A stretch of DNA of 64,000 nt from Paenibacillus vini (GCF_018403325.1 NZ_BOSL01000023.1:1-64000); one strand, 5' to 3'; shown: positions 17,364-25,377, numbered from the stretch's first letter. Program-made: numbers and translations. The notes: generated from the sequence alone by a model not told the origin.

Positions 17364-17613
17364 GTGCGTATTCAAAAAGTCGGGTTTTCAGGACCGAAGT
17401 GTATGCTTCCGAAGTGCGTTTTTACAAAACGCTTTAGGTTGGATGAAGATAGGGACTGAGTAGCGGAGCTAAACGTTTTCGTAGAAAACGACTTCGTAAG
17501 CATTGGCTCATAAGGTACGTGAGCAACGGAAGGCCCGGCTGAATTCAAGATTCGACGTCGAATCCTCATCCTTATCTGCTTCGTCATGGAAAGATGACTT
17601 TTTGAACAACCTC
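17364..17613 (+). mobile_element. MITE-like element, copy 3 (250 bp)
   Basis: Full-length copy, same orientation as copy 1 and inverted relative to copy 2, with which it is nearly identical over 250 bp. Ends are GTGCGTATTCAAAAAGTC and GACTTTTTGAACAACCTC. A perfect 5-bp duplication TTATT flanks it (17359-17363 and 17614-17618). It separates gltX from the cysteine T-box operon; the right duplication overlaps the -35 box of the cys promoter. Copies 2 and 3 form inverted repeats around the 4.6-kb block from the 12864-13259 gene to gltX. Confidence 0.88.
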
Positions 17614-17616
17614 TTA

Positions 17617-17646
17617 TTGTCAGTTTTGTGGACTATCATGTAAGAT
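17617..17646 (+). promoter_or_regulatory. Promoter of the cysE-cysS operon
   Basis: TTGTCA (17617-17622), 18 bp, TAAGAT (17641-17646). It lies just beyond the mobile element and just before the T-box leader, so initiation would fall near 17653. Confidence 0.65.
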
Positions 17647-17651
17647 AGAGG

Positions 17652-17945
17652 CATCGGCATAGAACGGGAGAAGTACGTTATAGCGTCAGTATTGTCCAGA
17701 GAAGATAACCGGTAAGCGGGTACACCCGCTTTGTGGCTGAGAGTTATCTCAATACGCGCGGCGGAAATGCACCCGGGAGCCGCAGATTCGAGCGAGGCCG
17801 TGAGGCCCGGTAGATTCTGCCGTATCGTCCGCGTTAAGGACCTCATGAGGGATTAAGCCAAGGCTTTAAGGCCGGCTTGTATCCGAAGCAGAGTGGAACC
17901 ACGCATCAGGCGTCTCTGCAGCGAAAGCTGCGGGGGCGCTTTTTT
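17652..17945 (+). promoter_or_regulatory. T-box riboswitch, cysteine-specific, with terminator
   Basis: A leader of about 290 nt that senses uncharged tRNA. The T-box sequence GAGTGGAACCACGC (17891-17904) is diagnostic. Upstream, the stem I region has an apical GCGGG/CCCGC hairpin and the GCGGAAATGCACC specifier loop; the codon TGC (17768-17770) is the best specifier, followed by a purine, and means cysteine. The terminator stem (17910-17939, GAAA loop) ends in six T residues; the T-box overlaps the competing antiterminator. Uncharged tRNA-Cys would switch on cysE-cysS. Confidence 0.92.
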
Positions 17946-18020
17946 GGCATATTCATCAGGCAACTTGGCATCCATTGACCGTAGTGAGGCGTAAGCAGCA
18001 GATTGAGGGGGATAACGCTT

Positions 18021-18677
18021 ATGTTCAAAAGAATGAGGTCCGATATTCAGGCGGTGTTTGAGAATGACCCGGCTGCCAGAAGCTGGTTCGAGGTGGTTTT
18101 TACCTATTCCGGTTTGCATGCGATATGGAGCCATCGGGTCGCCCATGTTTTTTACCGGCGGCGCTGGTTTACGCTGGCTCGGATCGTCTCGCAGGTCAGC
18201 CGCTTTTTTACCGGCATCGAAATTCATCCCGGAGCACGGATCGGTAACCGGTTGTTCATCGACCACGGGATGGGCGTGGTGATCGGGGAAACCTGCGAAA
18301 TCGGCGATGACGTTGTCATTTATCAAGGCGTTACGCTGGGCGGCAGCGGGAAGGAGAAGGGCAAACGGCATCCGACGATCGGCAATAACGTGGTCATCGG
18401 GTCGGGGGCGAAAATATTGGGTTCTTTTACGATAGGGGATCAATGCAATATTGGCGCAAACTCTGTAGTCCTCAAAGAAGTGCCTGCGGGCAGCACGGTA
18501 GTCGGCATCCCGGGCAAAGTGGTCCGCCAGGGCGGCAAGCGGCTGGATCGTTTGAGCCATCAACTGCCGGATCCGGTAGTCGATGCGATGCGCTCGCTTC
18601 AACAGGAGATCGAGCAGCTGCAAAGCGAAGTACAAAGCCTGAGAAAAGAACTGCCGGAAAAGCAGACAGCGGAGTAG
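18021..18677 (+). CDS. cysE: Serine O-acetyltransferase CysE
   Basis: A 218-residue enzyme that acetylates serine with acetyl-CoA, giving O-acetylserine for cysteine synthesis. An N-terminal helical region (about 1-65) precedes a left-handed beta-helix of hexapeptide repeats ([17 protein letters not shown] onward), with the catalytic histidine in the IDHG segment. A C-terminal heptad-rich tail ([19 protein letters not shown]) is predicted to form a coiled coil. ATG 18021 has GAGGGGG upstream; a TTG six codons earlier is less likely. It is controlled by the T-box in front and shares the message with cysS. Confidence 0.95.
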   Translation: MFKRMRSDIQAVFENDPAARSWFEVVFTYSGLHAIWSHRVAHVFYRRRWFTLARIVSQVSRFFTGIEIHPGARIGNRLFIDHGMGVVIGETCEIGDDVVIYQGVTLGGSGKEKGKRHPTIGNNVVIGSGAKILGSFTIGDQCNIGANSVVLKEVPAGSTVVGIPGKVVRQGGKRLDRLSHQLPDPVVDAMRSLQQEIEQLQSEVQSLRKELPEKQTAE

Positions 18678-18768
18678 AACAACAAAATCAATCTGCAATA
18701 AACTGTCTATGTTAGAATGATTCACGGTTAAAATAGAACAGAACCTTAAATGTGAAAGGATCGAGAGT

Positions 18769-20178
18769 ATGGCGCTGCAAATTTACAACACGCTTACCCG
18801 AATGAAGGAACAATTTGTGACCCAGGAGCCGGGGAAGGCTTCGGTTTATGTGTGCGGACCGACCGTATACGGTTATATTCATATTGGAAACGCACGTCCG
18901 ATGATTTTTTTCGATGTCGTGCGCAGTTATTTGGAGAATCAGAAATATGATGTGAATTTCGTAGTCAATTTCACAGATGTCGACGACAAGCTGATCCGCA
19001 AAGCGGAGGAAATGGACCTGTCGGTACCGGAGGTAGCCTCGATGTTTATCGACGCCTATTACGAGGATCTGGAAGGGCTCGGCATTCCTCGCGCCACGTC
19101 CAATCCCCGGGTCACCGAAAATATGGACATCATCATCGAGTTTATCCGCGACCTGGAAAGCAAAGGCTATGCTTACGAGAAGGGCGGGGACGTCTTTTTC
19201 CGGACGGGAAAATTCGAAGGCTATGGCAAGCTGTCGGGGCAAAATATCGGCGAGCTTCAGTTCGGTATCCGGATCGATGTGGATGAGCGGAAAGAAAATC
19301 CGGAGGATTTCGTGCTGTGGAAAGCCGCCAAGCCGGGTGAAATCCACTGGGATAGCCCGTGGGGTCCTGGGCGGCCCGGATGGCATATCGAGTGCTCGGC
19401 CATGTCCCGCCATCTGCTCGGGGACACGCTGGACATTCACGGCGGCGGCCAGGATTTGCAGTTCCCGCACCATGAGTGCGAGGTAGCCCAGTCCGAAGCA
19501 GTTACGGGCAAGCCGCTGGCGAGCTATTGGATGCATAACGGATATATTAATATCGGCGGGGAAAAAATGTCAAAGTCGCTCGGAAACGGGGTGCTGGTGA
19601 AGGATCTCCGGTCCAAGTACAAGCGTGAAGCGATCCGTTATTTCATGCTGACTACCCATTACCGCAATCCGCTGAATTTCACGGACGAATCGATGATGCA
19701 GGCGGAGCGCGGCGTGGAGCGGATCGCCAACGCGCTGGGCAATTTACGTTACCGGCTGCAGGAGTCGGCTGGAAGCGGGGAAGGTACGGCGGTGACGAAG
19801 GAATGGGAGCGTAAGTTGCAGGACATTCGCACTGCATTCCATACGAAAATGCAAGATGATTTTAATACGCCGGATGCGATTACGGCGGTGTTTGAGTGGG
19901 TAAGTGAAGTGAACGGCCTGCTGCAGAGCAGTGAGGTGTCTCACGCCGATCTGGAAGCGGCGCTGACCCTGTTCGAGGAGATGAACGGCGTGCTGCGGAT
20001 TGCCGCCGAAGAAGAGCAGGAGCTGCTCGACGAGGAGATCGAGGCGCTGATCGAAGAGCGTACGGAAGCGCGGAAGTCGAAGAACTGGGCCCGTGCCGAC
20101 GAGATCCGCGATCTGCTGCAGGAGCAGGGCATCCTGCTGGAAGATACGCCGCAAGGCATGAGATGGCGGCGCAAATGA
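18769..20178 (+). CDS. cysS: Cysteinyl-tRNA synthetase
   Basis: A 469-residue class I synthetase that charges tRNA-Cys. The N-terminal CGPTVYGYIHIGNARP holds a zinc-ligand cysteine and the HIGH-type motif; KMSKS is at 266-270; WHIECSAM and the HGGGQDLQFPHHE segment supply further zinc and cysteine-site residues. The tail from about 310 is the helical anticodon-binding part. It lies downstream of the cysteine T-box, so supply of cysteine (cysE) and its use rise together. Its stop overlaps the start of mrnC (ATGA). Confidence 0.97.
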   Translation: MALQIYNTLTRMKEQFVTQEPGKASVYVCGPTVYGYIHIGNARPMIFFDVVRSYLENQKYDVNFVVNFTDVDDKLIRKAEEMDLSVPEVASMFIDAYYEDLEGLGIPRATSNPRVTENMDIIIEFIRDLESKGYAYEKGGDVFFRTGKFEGYGKLSGQNIGELQFGIRIDVDERKENPEDFVLWKAAKPGEIHWDSPWGPGRPGWHIECSAMSRHLLGDTLDIHGGGQDLQFPHHECEVAQSEAVTGKPLASYWMHNGYINIGGEKMSKSLGNGVLVKDLRSKYKREAIRYFMLTTHYRNPLNFTDESMMQAERGVERIANALGNLRYRLQESAGSGEGTAVTKEWERKLQDIRTAFHTKMQDDFNTPDAITAVFEWVSEVNGLLQSSEVSHADLEAALTLFEEMNGVLRIAAEEEQELLDEEIEALIEERTEARKSKNWARADEIRDLLQEQGILLEDTPQGMRWRRK

Positions 20179-20717
20179 CGGGCCCGGAAGCAAACGGCAG
20201 CCCGTTGCCGCGCAGCGGACAGAACGCCGAAGAGCCCGCCGGCATGACCGGGCGGGCGCCTGAGGGCGCTGCCGCTGCGCCTGGCGCAGCCCCTGCGGCG
20301 CTCTGGTTCCCGGAGCCGCCGTCCAAGCCGGCCCGGCTCCTGCCGCCGCTCGCACTCGCGTACATCGGCGACGCCGTCTTCGAGGTCGCCGTCCGCCAGC
20401 ATGTGATCGCCCGGCCGAATCTCCGGCCGCACCACCTGCACCGGCTGTCGACGAAATACGTCTCCGCCAAAGCCCAGGCCGGGCTGCTGGCCCTGCTGGA
20501 GCCGCAGCTGACCGAGGAAGAGCGGGACGTTGTGCGGCAAGGCCGCAACGCCAAATCCGGCACCATTCCCAAAAATGCGAATGTGCTGGATTACCGTCAT
20601 GCTACCGCGTTCGAAAGCCTGATCGGCTTTCTGTACTATACCGGGGCGCATGACCGCTTGCGCAGCTTGATTGCGCAAGGCTTCGAACAATATGATCATG
20701 AACTTGAAGGGATTTAG
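20175..20717 (+). CDS. mrnC: Mini-ribonuclease III MrnC with N-terminal extension
   Basis: A dsRNA-specific RNase that finishes 23S rRNA maturation; family members consist only of the RNase III catalytic domain. Here that domain begins at about residue 50 with LALAYIGDAVFEVAVRQH, includes the acidic D in YIGDA, and ends with ATAFESLIGFLYY. The protein is about 180 residues against the usual 130-145, because of a Pro/Ala/Gly-rich N-terminal extension of about 45 residues encoded by DNA visibly richer in G+C than the neighbours. ATG 20175 gives a 4-base overlap with cysS; ATG 20163 would add four residues. Confidence 0.9.
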   Translation: MTGPEANGSPLPRSGQNAEEPAGMTGRAPEGAAAAPGAAPAALWFPEPPSKPARLLPPLALAYIGDAVFEVAVRQHVIARPNLRPHHLHRLSTKYVSAKAQAGLLALLEPQLTEEERDVVRQGRNAKSGTIPKNANVLDYRHATAFESLIGFLYYTGAHDRLRSLIAQGFEQYDHELEGI

Positions 20718-20748
20718 ATCCCTGAATTTATAAACCCAGGAGGATTAT

Positions 20749-21507
20749 ATGGAGGACCAAGAATGGATCGCCGGGAAGCACTCGCTGCTTGAAGCGCTCA
20801 GAGCCGGACGCACGATCAATAAAATATGGGTAGCCGAAGGCGCCCAAAAACATCTGACCCAACCGATAGTGACGGAGGCCAAAAACCGGGGAATTATCGT
20901 TCAATTCGTGGACAAGCGGAAGCTGGACCAAATGGCCCCGGGTTTGCAGCATCAGGGCGTTGTAGCCCAGGCGGCGCCATACGCCTACGTTGAGGTTGAA
21001 GATCTGCTTGCAAGAGCTGCCGAACGGGGTGAAGCGCCGTTCCTGCTCGTGCTGGACGAAATTGAGGATCCGCATAATCTGGGTTCGATCTTGCGGACTG
21101 CGGAATGTACGGGAGTTCATGGGGTGATTATCCCTAAACGGCGCTCCGCCGCAGTCACCGCGACCGTATCCAAGACCTCGGCCGGGGCGGTCGAATATGT
21201 CCCTGTAGCCCGAGTGACAAATCTGGTACAGACGATGGAGCAGCTTAAGGAAGGCGGCGTCTGGGTCGTCGGTACCGATGTCGCCGCTAAGGATGAAATT
21301 TATAGCGGCAGCAGCGGCAATATTTTTACCGGTCCGGTGGCGATCGTGATCGGGAATGAAAATAAGGGAATGGGCCGCCTGGTCCGGGAGACCTGCGATG
21401 TGCTGCTGAAGCTTCCGATGAACGGACAGCTGAATTCCCTGAACGCCTCGGTTGCCGCGGGCGTTGTGATGTATGAAGTGCTTCGCAGACGCCGCGCCGA
21501 GGGCTAG
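20749..21507 (+). CDS. rlmB: 23S rRNA (guanosine-2'-O-)-methyltransferase RlmB-type (SpoU/TrmH family)
   Basis: A 252-residue SPOUT-class methyltransferase. The N-terminal substrate-binding domain (about 1-80) has the GKHSLLEALRAGRTINKIWV pattern; the knotted SAM domain has the three SpoU motifs: LDEIEDPHNLGSILRTAE, IVIGNENKGMGRLVRETCD and MNGQLNSLNASVAAGVVMYE. RlmB of E. coli acts on G2251; that this protein does the same is inference. AGGAGG precedes ATG 20749, and rae1 follows 6 nt after the stop. Confidence 0.93.
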   Translation: MEDQEWIAGKHSLLEALRAGRTINKIWVAEGAQKHLTQPIVTEAKNRGIIVQFVDKRKLDQMAPGLQHQGVVAQAAPYAYVEVEDLLARAAERGEAPFLLVLDEIEDPHNLGSILRTAECTGVHGVIIPKRRSAAVTATVSKTSAGAVEYVPVARVTNLVQTMEQLKEGGVWVVGTDVAAKDEIYSGSSGNIFTGPVAIVIGNENKGMGRLVRETCDVLLKLPMNGQLNSLNASVAAGVVMYEVLRRRRAEG

Positions 21508-21513
21508 AGTTCT

Positions 21514-22035
21514 ATGCGCGACACGCGCGATTGTCTCCTGGTAGACGGATACAATATGATCGGCGGGTGGCCCGAGCTCGCCTCCTTGTCCAAGAACGAT
21601 CTGGAGGAGGCCCGGGACCGTTTGTTGGCCAGGCTGGCCGACTACCAAGCCTTTTCGGGGAGAAAGGTGATCGTCGTCTTTGATGCTTACCGGGTACCCG
21701 GACTCGGCAAGTCATTCGCCCAATATAAAGTCGATATCCATTTCACCAAAGAAAAAGAGACGGCGGATGAATGCATTGAACGTCTGGTCGGGGAATTGAC
21801 GAATCGCCGCAGGCAGATTTATGTCGCTACAAGCGATATGGTGGAGCAGCATGTCATATTCGGGCAGGGAGCGCTACGGGTTTCGGCGCGCGAATTGCTG
21901 ACCCAAGTGGAGCAAAGCGAGAAGGAAATCCAGGTGAGATTGCAGGAACGCAGCAGCAACTCCAGCAGGAACACGATTGACGGAAAGCTGAGTCCTGAAG
22001 TGAGAAAAATGTTCGAACGATGGCGCAGGGAATGA
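21514..22035 (+). CDS. rae1: NYN-domain endoribonuclease Rae1 (YacP family)
   Basis: A 173-residue member of the NYN/PIN-like nuclease group; the Bacillus homologue Rae1 cleaves mRNA in the ribosomal A site. It opens with LLVDGYNMIGGWPEL, carrying the first acidic residue, and has VVFDAY and TSDMVEQ segments with further acidic residues. The C-terminal part is charged and helical. It sits in the conserved rlmB-rae1-sigH order. Confidence 0.92.
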   Translation: MRDTRDCLLVDGYNMIGGWPELASLSKNDLEEARDRLLARLADYQAFSGRKVIVVFDAYRVPGLGKSFAQYKVDIHFTKEKETADECIERLVGELTNRRRQIYVATSDMVEQHVIFGQGALRVSARELLTQVEQSEKEIQVRLQERSSNSSRNTIDGKLSPEVRKMFERWRRE

Positions 22036-22108
22036 AAGTGCATTCTGTGGTTTTGCTCCCAAATACTCTTGACAAAGTTCGACTTTACATCTTTTGGTAC
22101 TTTTTCGG

Positions 22109-22138
22109 TTGACGCTAATATGCGCCATCATATATACT
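22109..22138 (+). promoter_or_regulatory. Promoter of sigH
   Basis: TTGACG (22109-22114), 18 bp, TATACT (22133-22138). In Bacillus the sigH promoter is sigma-A dependent and repressed by AbrB; AbrB control here is inference. Confidence 0.7.
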
Positions 22139-22196
22139 GTTCGTATTACTTGACTGAGTGACGGGGCACCGTGCGTTGCAGCCGGAGGGATTTGTG

Positions 22197-22847
22197 GTGA
22201 GTGTCAACCTGGAGACGTGGATAAGGCTAGATTATGAGGTCCAAAATGACGAAGACATTGTCGAAGCCGTCCGCAACGGTGACAGTGAAGCGCTTGAGTA
22301 CTTGATTAACAAGTACCGCAGTTTTGTGCGTGCCAAAGCTAGATCCTATTTCCTGATCGGTGCCGACCGTGAGGATATTATTCAGGAAGGCATGATCGGC
22401 CTTTATAAATCGATCCGGGACTTTCGGGGGGATAAGCTCGCTTCGTTCAAAGCGTTTGCCGAGCTGTGCATTACACGTCAGATTATAACGGCAATCAAGA
22501 CGGCGACCCGCCAGAAGCATATTCCGCTCAATTCTTATGTCTCATTGGACAAGCCAATTTATGATGAGGATTCCGATCGGACGCTCTTGGATGTCATTTG
22601 CGGCTCCCGGGTATGTGATCCGGAAGAATTGATCATTAATCAAGAGGAATTTGTCGGACTTGAAGATAAAATGTCTGAAATACTCAGTGACCTGGAACGC
22701 AAGGTGTTGATGCTGTACCTGGATGGGCGCTCATATCAGGAAATTGCGGTCGATTTAAACCGGCATGTGAAATCCATCGACAATGCGTTGCAAAGAGTGA
22801 AACGCAAGCTGGAACGTTATCTGGAAGTGCGCGACGGAGGCATTTGA
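22197..22847 (+). CDS. sigH: RNA polymerase sigma-H factor
   Basis: A 216-residue sigma-70 family factor that directs early sporulation and post-exponential genes. Region 2 contains EALEYLINKYRSFVRAKARSYFLIGADREDIIQEGMIGLYKSI, and region 4 has LSDLERKVLMLYLDGRSYQEIAVDLNRHVKSIDNALQRVKRKLER, both very close to Bacillus Spo0H. I chose GTG 22197, with GGAGGG 7 nt upstream, over GTG 22194 and GTG 22158. It has its own promoter and terminator. A repeat-filled gap of almost 1 kb follows. Confidence 0.95.
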   Translation: MSVNLETWIRLDYEVQNDEDIVEAVRNGDSEALEYLINKYRSFVRAKARSYFLIGADREDIIQEGMIGLYKSIRDFRGDKLASFKAFAELCITRQIITAIKTATRQKHIPLNSYVSLDKPIYDEDSDRTLLDVICGSRVCDPEELIINQEEFVGLEDKMSEILSDLERKVLMLYLDGRSYQEIAVDLNRHVKSIDNALQRVKRKLERYLEVRDGGI

Positions 22848-22877
22848 ACTTATAGTTGAAATTATACGGAACATAGA

Positions 22878-22907
22878 GGGAGGACGGATCAGCCGTCGCC
22901 CTTTTTT
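22878..22907 (+). terminator. Terminator of sigH
   Basis: GGG-A-GGACGG pairs with CCGTCGCCC, followed by six T residues. Confidence 0.78.
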
Positions 22908-22919
22908 GCTGTTTAATGG

Positions 22920-23165
22920 ATGTTTGAATTTGTATTTGAATTTTTAATTGTGAATTTTGAATTTGAGATTGCGACTGTAGTTGTGATTTGTAATTGTAAT
23001 TGTAATTGTAATTGTAATTGTAATTGTGATTGTGATTGTGTTTTTGTGGGCATAGGGCTTGCACATTTGAGGCTTGTGTATGGTGTATGGTGTATGGTGT
23101 GTGCGTATTGCGTATTTTGTATTGCGTTATGCGTATTGTGTATTGCGTATTGCGTATTTCAGTAT
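22920..23165. repeat. Simple-sequence tandem repeats
   Basis: Two low-complexity tracts. The first (about 22975-23040) repeats the hexamer AATTGT seven or more times, ending in GATTGT variants. The second (about 23078-23158) changes from GTGTATG heptamers to GCGTATT/GTGTATT units. Preceding sequence is TTTGAATTT-like. Copy number of such repeats changes easily by slippage. No coding role is apparent. Confidence 0.85.
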
Positions 23166-23225
23166 TTGTTTATTAGTGCTTCTGTGTTTGTAAGCTTGTG
23201 TACTCCTTTTCCAATCGCTAACTTC

Positions 23226-23408
23226 TAACGGACACGAGAGACCTTATTCCACGTTAAATGTAACGTTTAGGAAACTAACGGACACCACGGCCCTTAAAGC
23301 AGGATGAATTGCTGTTTTCGTAAGAAAATAGTGGAGTTAAGAGCTACTGTGTCCGTTAGTATGGAAAACAAGGTGTTTTGGGTGACTTAAGGTCTCCTGT
23401 GTCCGTTA
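23226..23408. repeat. Nested inverted TAACGGACAC repeats
   Basis: TAACGGACAC occurs twice in direct orientation (23226, 23276) and its reverse complement GTGTCCGTTA twice (23349, 23399). The outer pair extends to roughly 24 bp with the shared GAGACCTTA core, and the inner pair also extends beyond the 10-mer. The whole 183 bp can fold as nested hairpins. No gene is present. Confidence 0.8.
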
Positions 23409-23723
23409 AAAAGTATTTTCCGCGCGCGCATTATCATTATATTGATCGACCAAACCATCCCGTCATCAGGTAGTCCAGGCGAGGTGGCTTACCTCCAGGA
23501 GGAGCATCAACCGACGCAACTCGAAGCCCGCACCCCTGCATATTTCTGGAGTACGACTACACGTTTGAAAAGAAGCTGTATTTGCGTTTAACCTATTAAA
23601 AGCTGTGCCATACTAGAAAGATACGCATTCGAATCCAGAACCTGCTCCAGCTGACAATTTCCAGATTCAAGAGTCATTCAGGAATTACCTCAATTTAACG
23701 AAGAGAGAAGCTTGTCTCGCTCG
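23409..23723. other. Intergenic region, no supported gene
   Basis: The rest of the sigH-rpmG gap. A 34-codon minus-strand frame (23541 down to 23437) starts with ATG and ends before an AT-rich stretch, but lacks a ribosome binding site and is not claimed. Nothing else is recognised up to the rpmG promoter. Confidence 0.5.
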
Positions 23724-23752
23724 TTGACACGGGTAGGGCCATGTGATAAAGT
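23724..23752 (+). promoter_or_regulatory. Promoter of rpmG-secE-nusG
   Basis: TTGACA (23724-23729), 17 bp, TAAAGT (23747-23752), about 90 bp before rpmG. Confidence 0.75.
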
Positions 23753-23842
23753 GTTTTAGGTAGGCCTAAATTTGTGTTTTTCATTTTTAGGTTTAAACAA
23801 TAAGACTTTCTCATAAAGGAATGTCTTCGGGAGGTGCACATC

Positions 23843-23992
23843 ATGCGGGTAATTATTACGTTGGCTTGTACGAACTGCAAACAAAGAAACTACACGACAA
23901 CGAAAAACAAGCGTAACCACCCCGACCGCATGGAGATGAAGAAATTTTGCAAGTTTTGCAACGAGCAAGTTCCTCATCGCGAAACCAGATAG
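23843..23992 (+). CDS. rpmG: 50S ribosomal protein L33
   Basis: A 49-residue ribosomal protein. It has two CxxC pairs, C9/C12 in LACTNCK and C36/C39 in FCKFC, so this is the zinc-binding (C+) type, the form used when zinc is plentiful. GGGAGGTG lies 8 nt before ATG 23843. The secE gene follows after 21 nt, the conserved rpmG-secE-nusG order. Confidence 0.95.
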   Translation: MRVIITLACTNCKQRNYTTTKNKRNHPDRMEMKKFCKFCNEQVPHRETR

Positions 23993-24013
23993 TCTTTGGA
24001 GGTGTAGTCGCGC

Positions 24014-24205
24014 ATGAAACGAAGTTTCAAGTCGTTGATCTCTTTTTTCTCTGAAAGCTGGGCAGAGCTTAAAAAGGTTCGCTGGCCTAATCGTAAAGAG
24101 CTGACCAATTATACGCTGATTGTGCTGGGTACAATTGCAGTTGTCGCGATTTATTTTTGGGTACTTGATATCGGCATCTCTGCTGTGATCGAAGCGATAA
24201 TTTAA
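24014..24205 (+). CDS. secE: Preprotein translocase subunit SecE
   Basis: A 63-residue single-span membrane protein of the SecYEG channel. The amphipathic WAELKKVRWPNRKELTNYT segment (about 17-36) is the conserved SecE motif and is followed by one membrane helix. Its partner secY is at 52001. GGAGGTG precedes the ATG. Confidence 0.95.
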   Translation: MKRSFKSLISFFSESWAELKKVRWPNRKELTNYTLIVLGTIAVVAIYFWVLDIGISAVIEAII

Positions 24206-24228
24206 GAAGGGTCCATAGGTGGCTTGAT

Positions 24229-24762
24229 ATGGAAAAAAGATGGTACGTAGTTCATACCTATTCCGGGTATGAGAACAAAGTCAAAGCCAATTTGGAGAAG
24301 CGCGTCGAGTCCATGGGCATGGAAGACAAGATTTTCCGCGTTCTTGTTCCTATGGAAGAAGAAGTGGTAAACAAAGACGGTAAGAAGAAGACCGTCATGC
24401 GTAAAGTTTACCCGGGATATGTCTTGGTAGAAATGATCCAAACCGACGACTCTTGGTATGTTGTTCGCAACACGCCGGGCGTTACTGGATTTGTCGGCTC
24501 CACGGGATCGGGTTCCAAACCTACGCCTCTGCTCCCTGAAGAAGTGGAACAGATTTTGCAGCATATGGGCATGGAAGAACCGAAACCGGTTATCGAGTTC
24601 GACTTGAAAGAATCCGTACGCATCAAGGTTGGCCCGTTTGCCAATTTTGTCGGATCCATCGAAGAAATTCTGGTCGACAAGAGCAAGCTCAAGGTTCACG
24701 TCAACATGTTTGGACGAGAAACCCCGCTTGAACTGGATTACACTCAAGTGGAAAAGATATAG
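24229..24762 (+). CDS. nusG: Transcription termination/antitermination factor NusG
   Basis: A 177-residue factor bound to RNA polymerase. The N-terminal NGN domain starts WYVVHTYSGYENKVKANLEKR and includes the PGYVLVEM segment; the C-terminal KOW domain begins at about 125 with VGPFANFVGSIEEI. It affects elongation, pausing and coupling to translation. It lies 23 nt after secE and ahead of the L11 operon. Confidence 0.96.
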   Translation: MEKRWYVVHTYSGYENKVKANLEKRVESMGMEDKIFRVLVPMEEEVVNKDGKKKTVMRKVYPGYVLVEMIQTDDSWYVVRNTPGVTGFVGSTGSGSKPTPLLPEEVEQILQHMGMEEPKPVIEFDLKESVRIKVGPFANFVGSIEEILVDKSKLKVHVNMFGRETPLELDYTQVEKI

Positions 24763-24833
24763 GTTTCTTAGGGTTTCACGTGGGAGGGGCATTGCGCTCC
24801 GTCTACCACTATTAGGGCAAGGAGGTGTTTTAC

Positions 24834-25259
24834 ATGGCGAAAAAGGTTATCAAAGTGGTAAAACTGCAAATTCCTGCAGGGAAAGCGAATCCTGCGCCTC
24901 CGGTAGGTCCAGCTTTGGGTCAAGCAGGTGTCAACATCATGGCATTCTGTAAAGAATTCAACGCTCGTACTGCCGATCAAGCAGGTTTGATCATTCCAGT
25001 TGAGATTTCGGTGTTTGAAGACCGTTCTTTTACATTCATCACCAAAACTCCTCCGGCAGCTGTTCTGCTTCGCGTTGCTGCGAAGATCGAGAAGGGTTCC
25101 GGCGAACCAAACAAGAAAAAAGTGGCTACCGTGAAACGCGACGTTGTTCGTCAAATCGCGGAGCAAAAAATGCCTGACCTTAACGCAGCTTCCGTTGAAT
25201 CGGCAATGCGCATGGTAGAAGGTACTGCTCGTAGCATGGGCATCACGATCCAAGACTAA
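24834..25259 (+). CDS. rplK: 50S ribosomal protein L11
   Basis: A 141-residue protein of the GTPase-associated centre and target of stringent-response sensing. It has the [28 protein letters not shown]-terminal signature and a C-terminal RNA-binding domain. ATG 24834 follows AAGGAGGTG. First gene of rplK-rplA-rplJ-rplL. Confidence 0.97.
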   Translation: MAKKVIKVVKLQIPAGKANPAPPVGPALGQAGVNIMAFCKEFNARTADQAGLIIPVEISVFEDRSFTFITKTPPAAVLLRVAAKIEKGSGEPNKKKVATVKRDVVRQIAEQKMPDLNAASVESAMRMVEGTARSMGITIQD

Positions 25260-25332
25260 TTCTTGGCGCGTAAAACAACTGAGTTGCTAAACAACCTAGA
25301 AACGACATCAAGACTTTTGCAACAGAAGTTGC

Positions 25333-25377
25333 CTCTGAAAAAATAAGCTCACCTTCGGGTAGCTCATCTTTTCAGAG
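25333..25377 (+). promoter_or_regulatory. Long hairpin between rplK and rplA
   Basis: CTCTGAAAA...AAGCTCACC pairs with GGTAGCTC...TTTTCAGAG around a TTCG tetraloop, giving a stem of nearly 20 bp with a few mismatches. There is no terminal T tract. It may be an RNA processing site or a control element of rplA; this is inference. Confidence 0.6.

Noticed and set aside
22920-23230. Open frames through the AATTGT/GTGTATG repeat tract
   Set aside because: Simple repeats stay open by composition. The encoded strings of alternating Cys-Asn or Tyr-Asn are not protein-like.
22920-23408. CRISPR array
   Set aside because: Repeats are 6-10 bp or symmetric inverted pairs without regularly spaced unique spacers, and no cas genes are present.
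23437-23541. 34-codon minus-strand frame in the sigH-rpmG gap
   Set aside because: Starts with ATG but has no ribosome binding site or promoter; it may derive from a repeat. Kept only as a remark.
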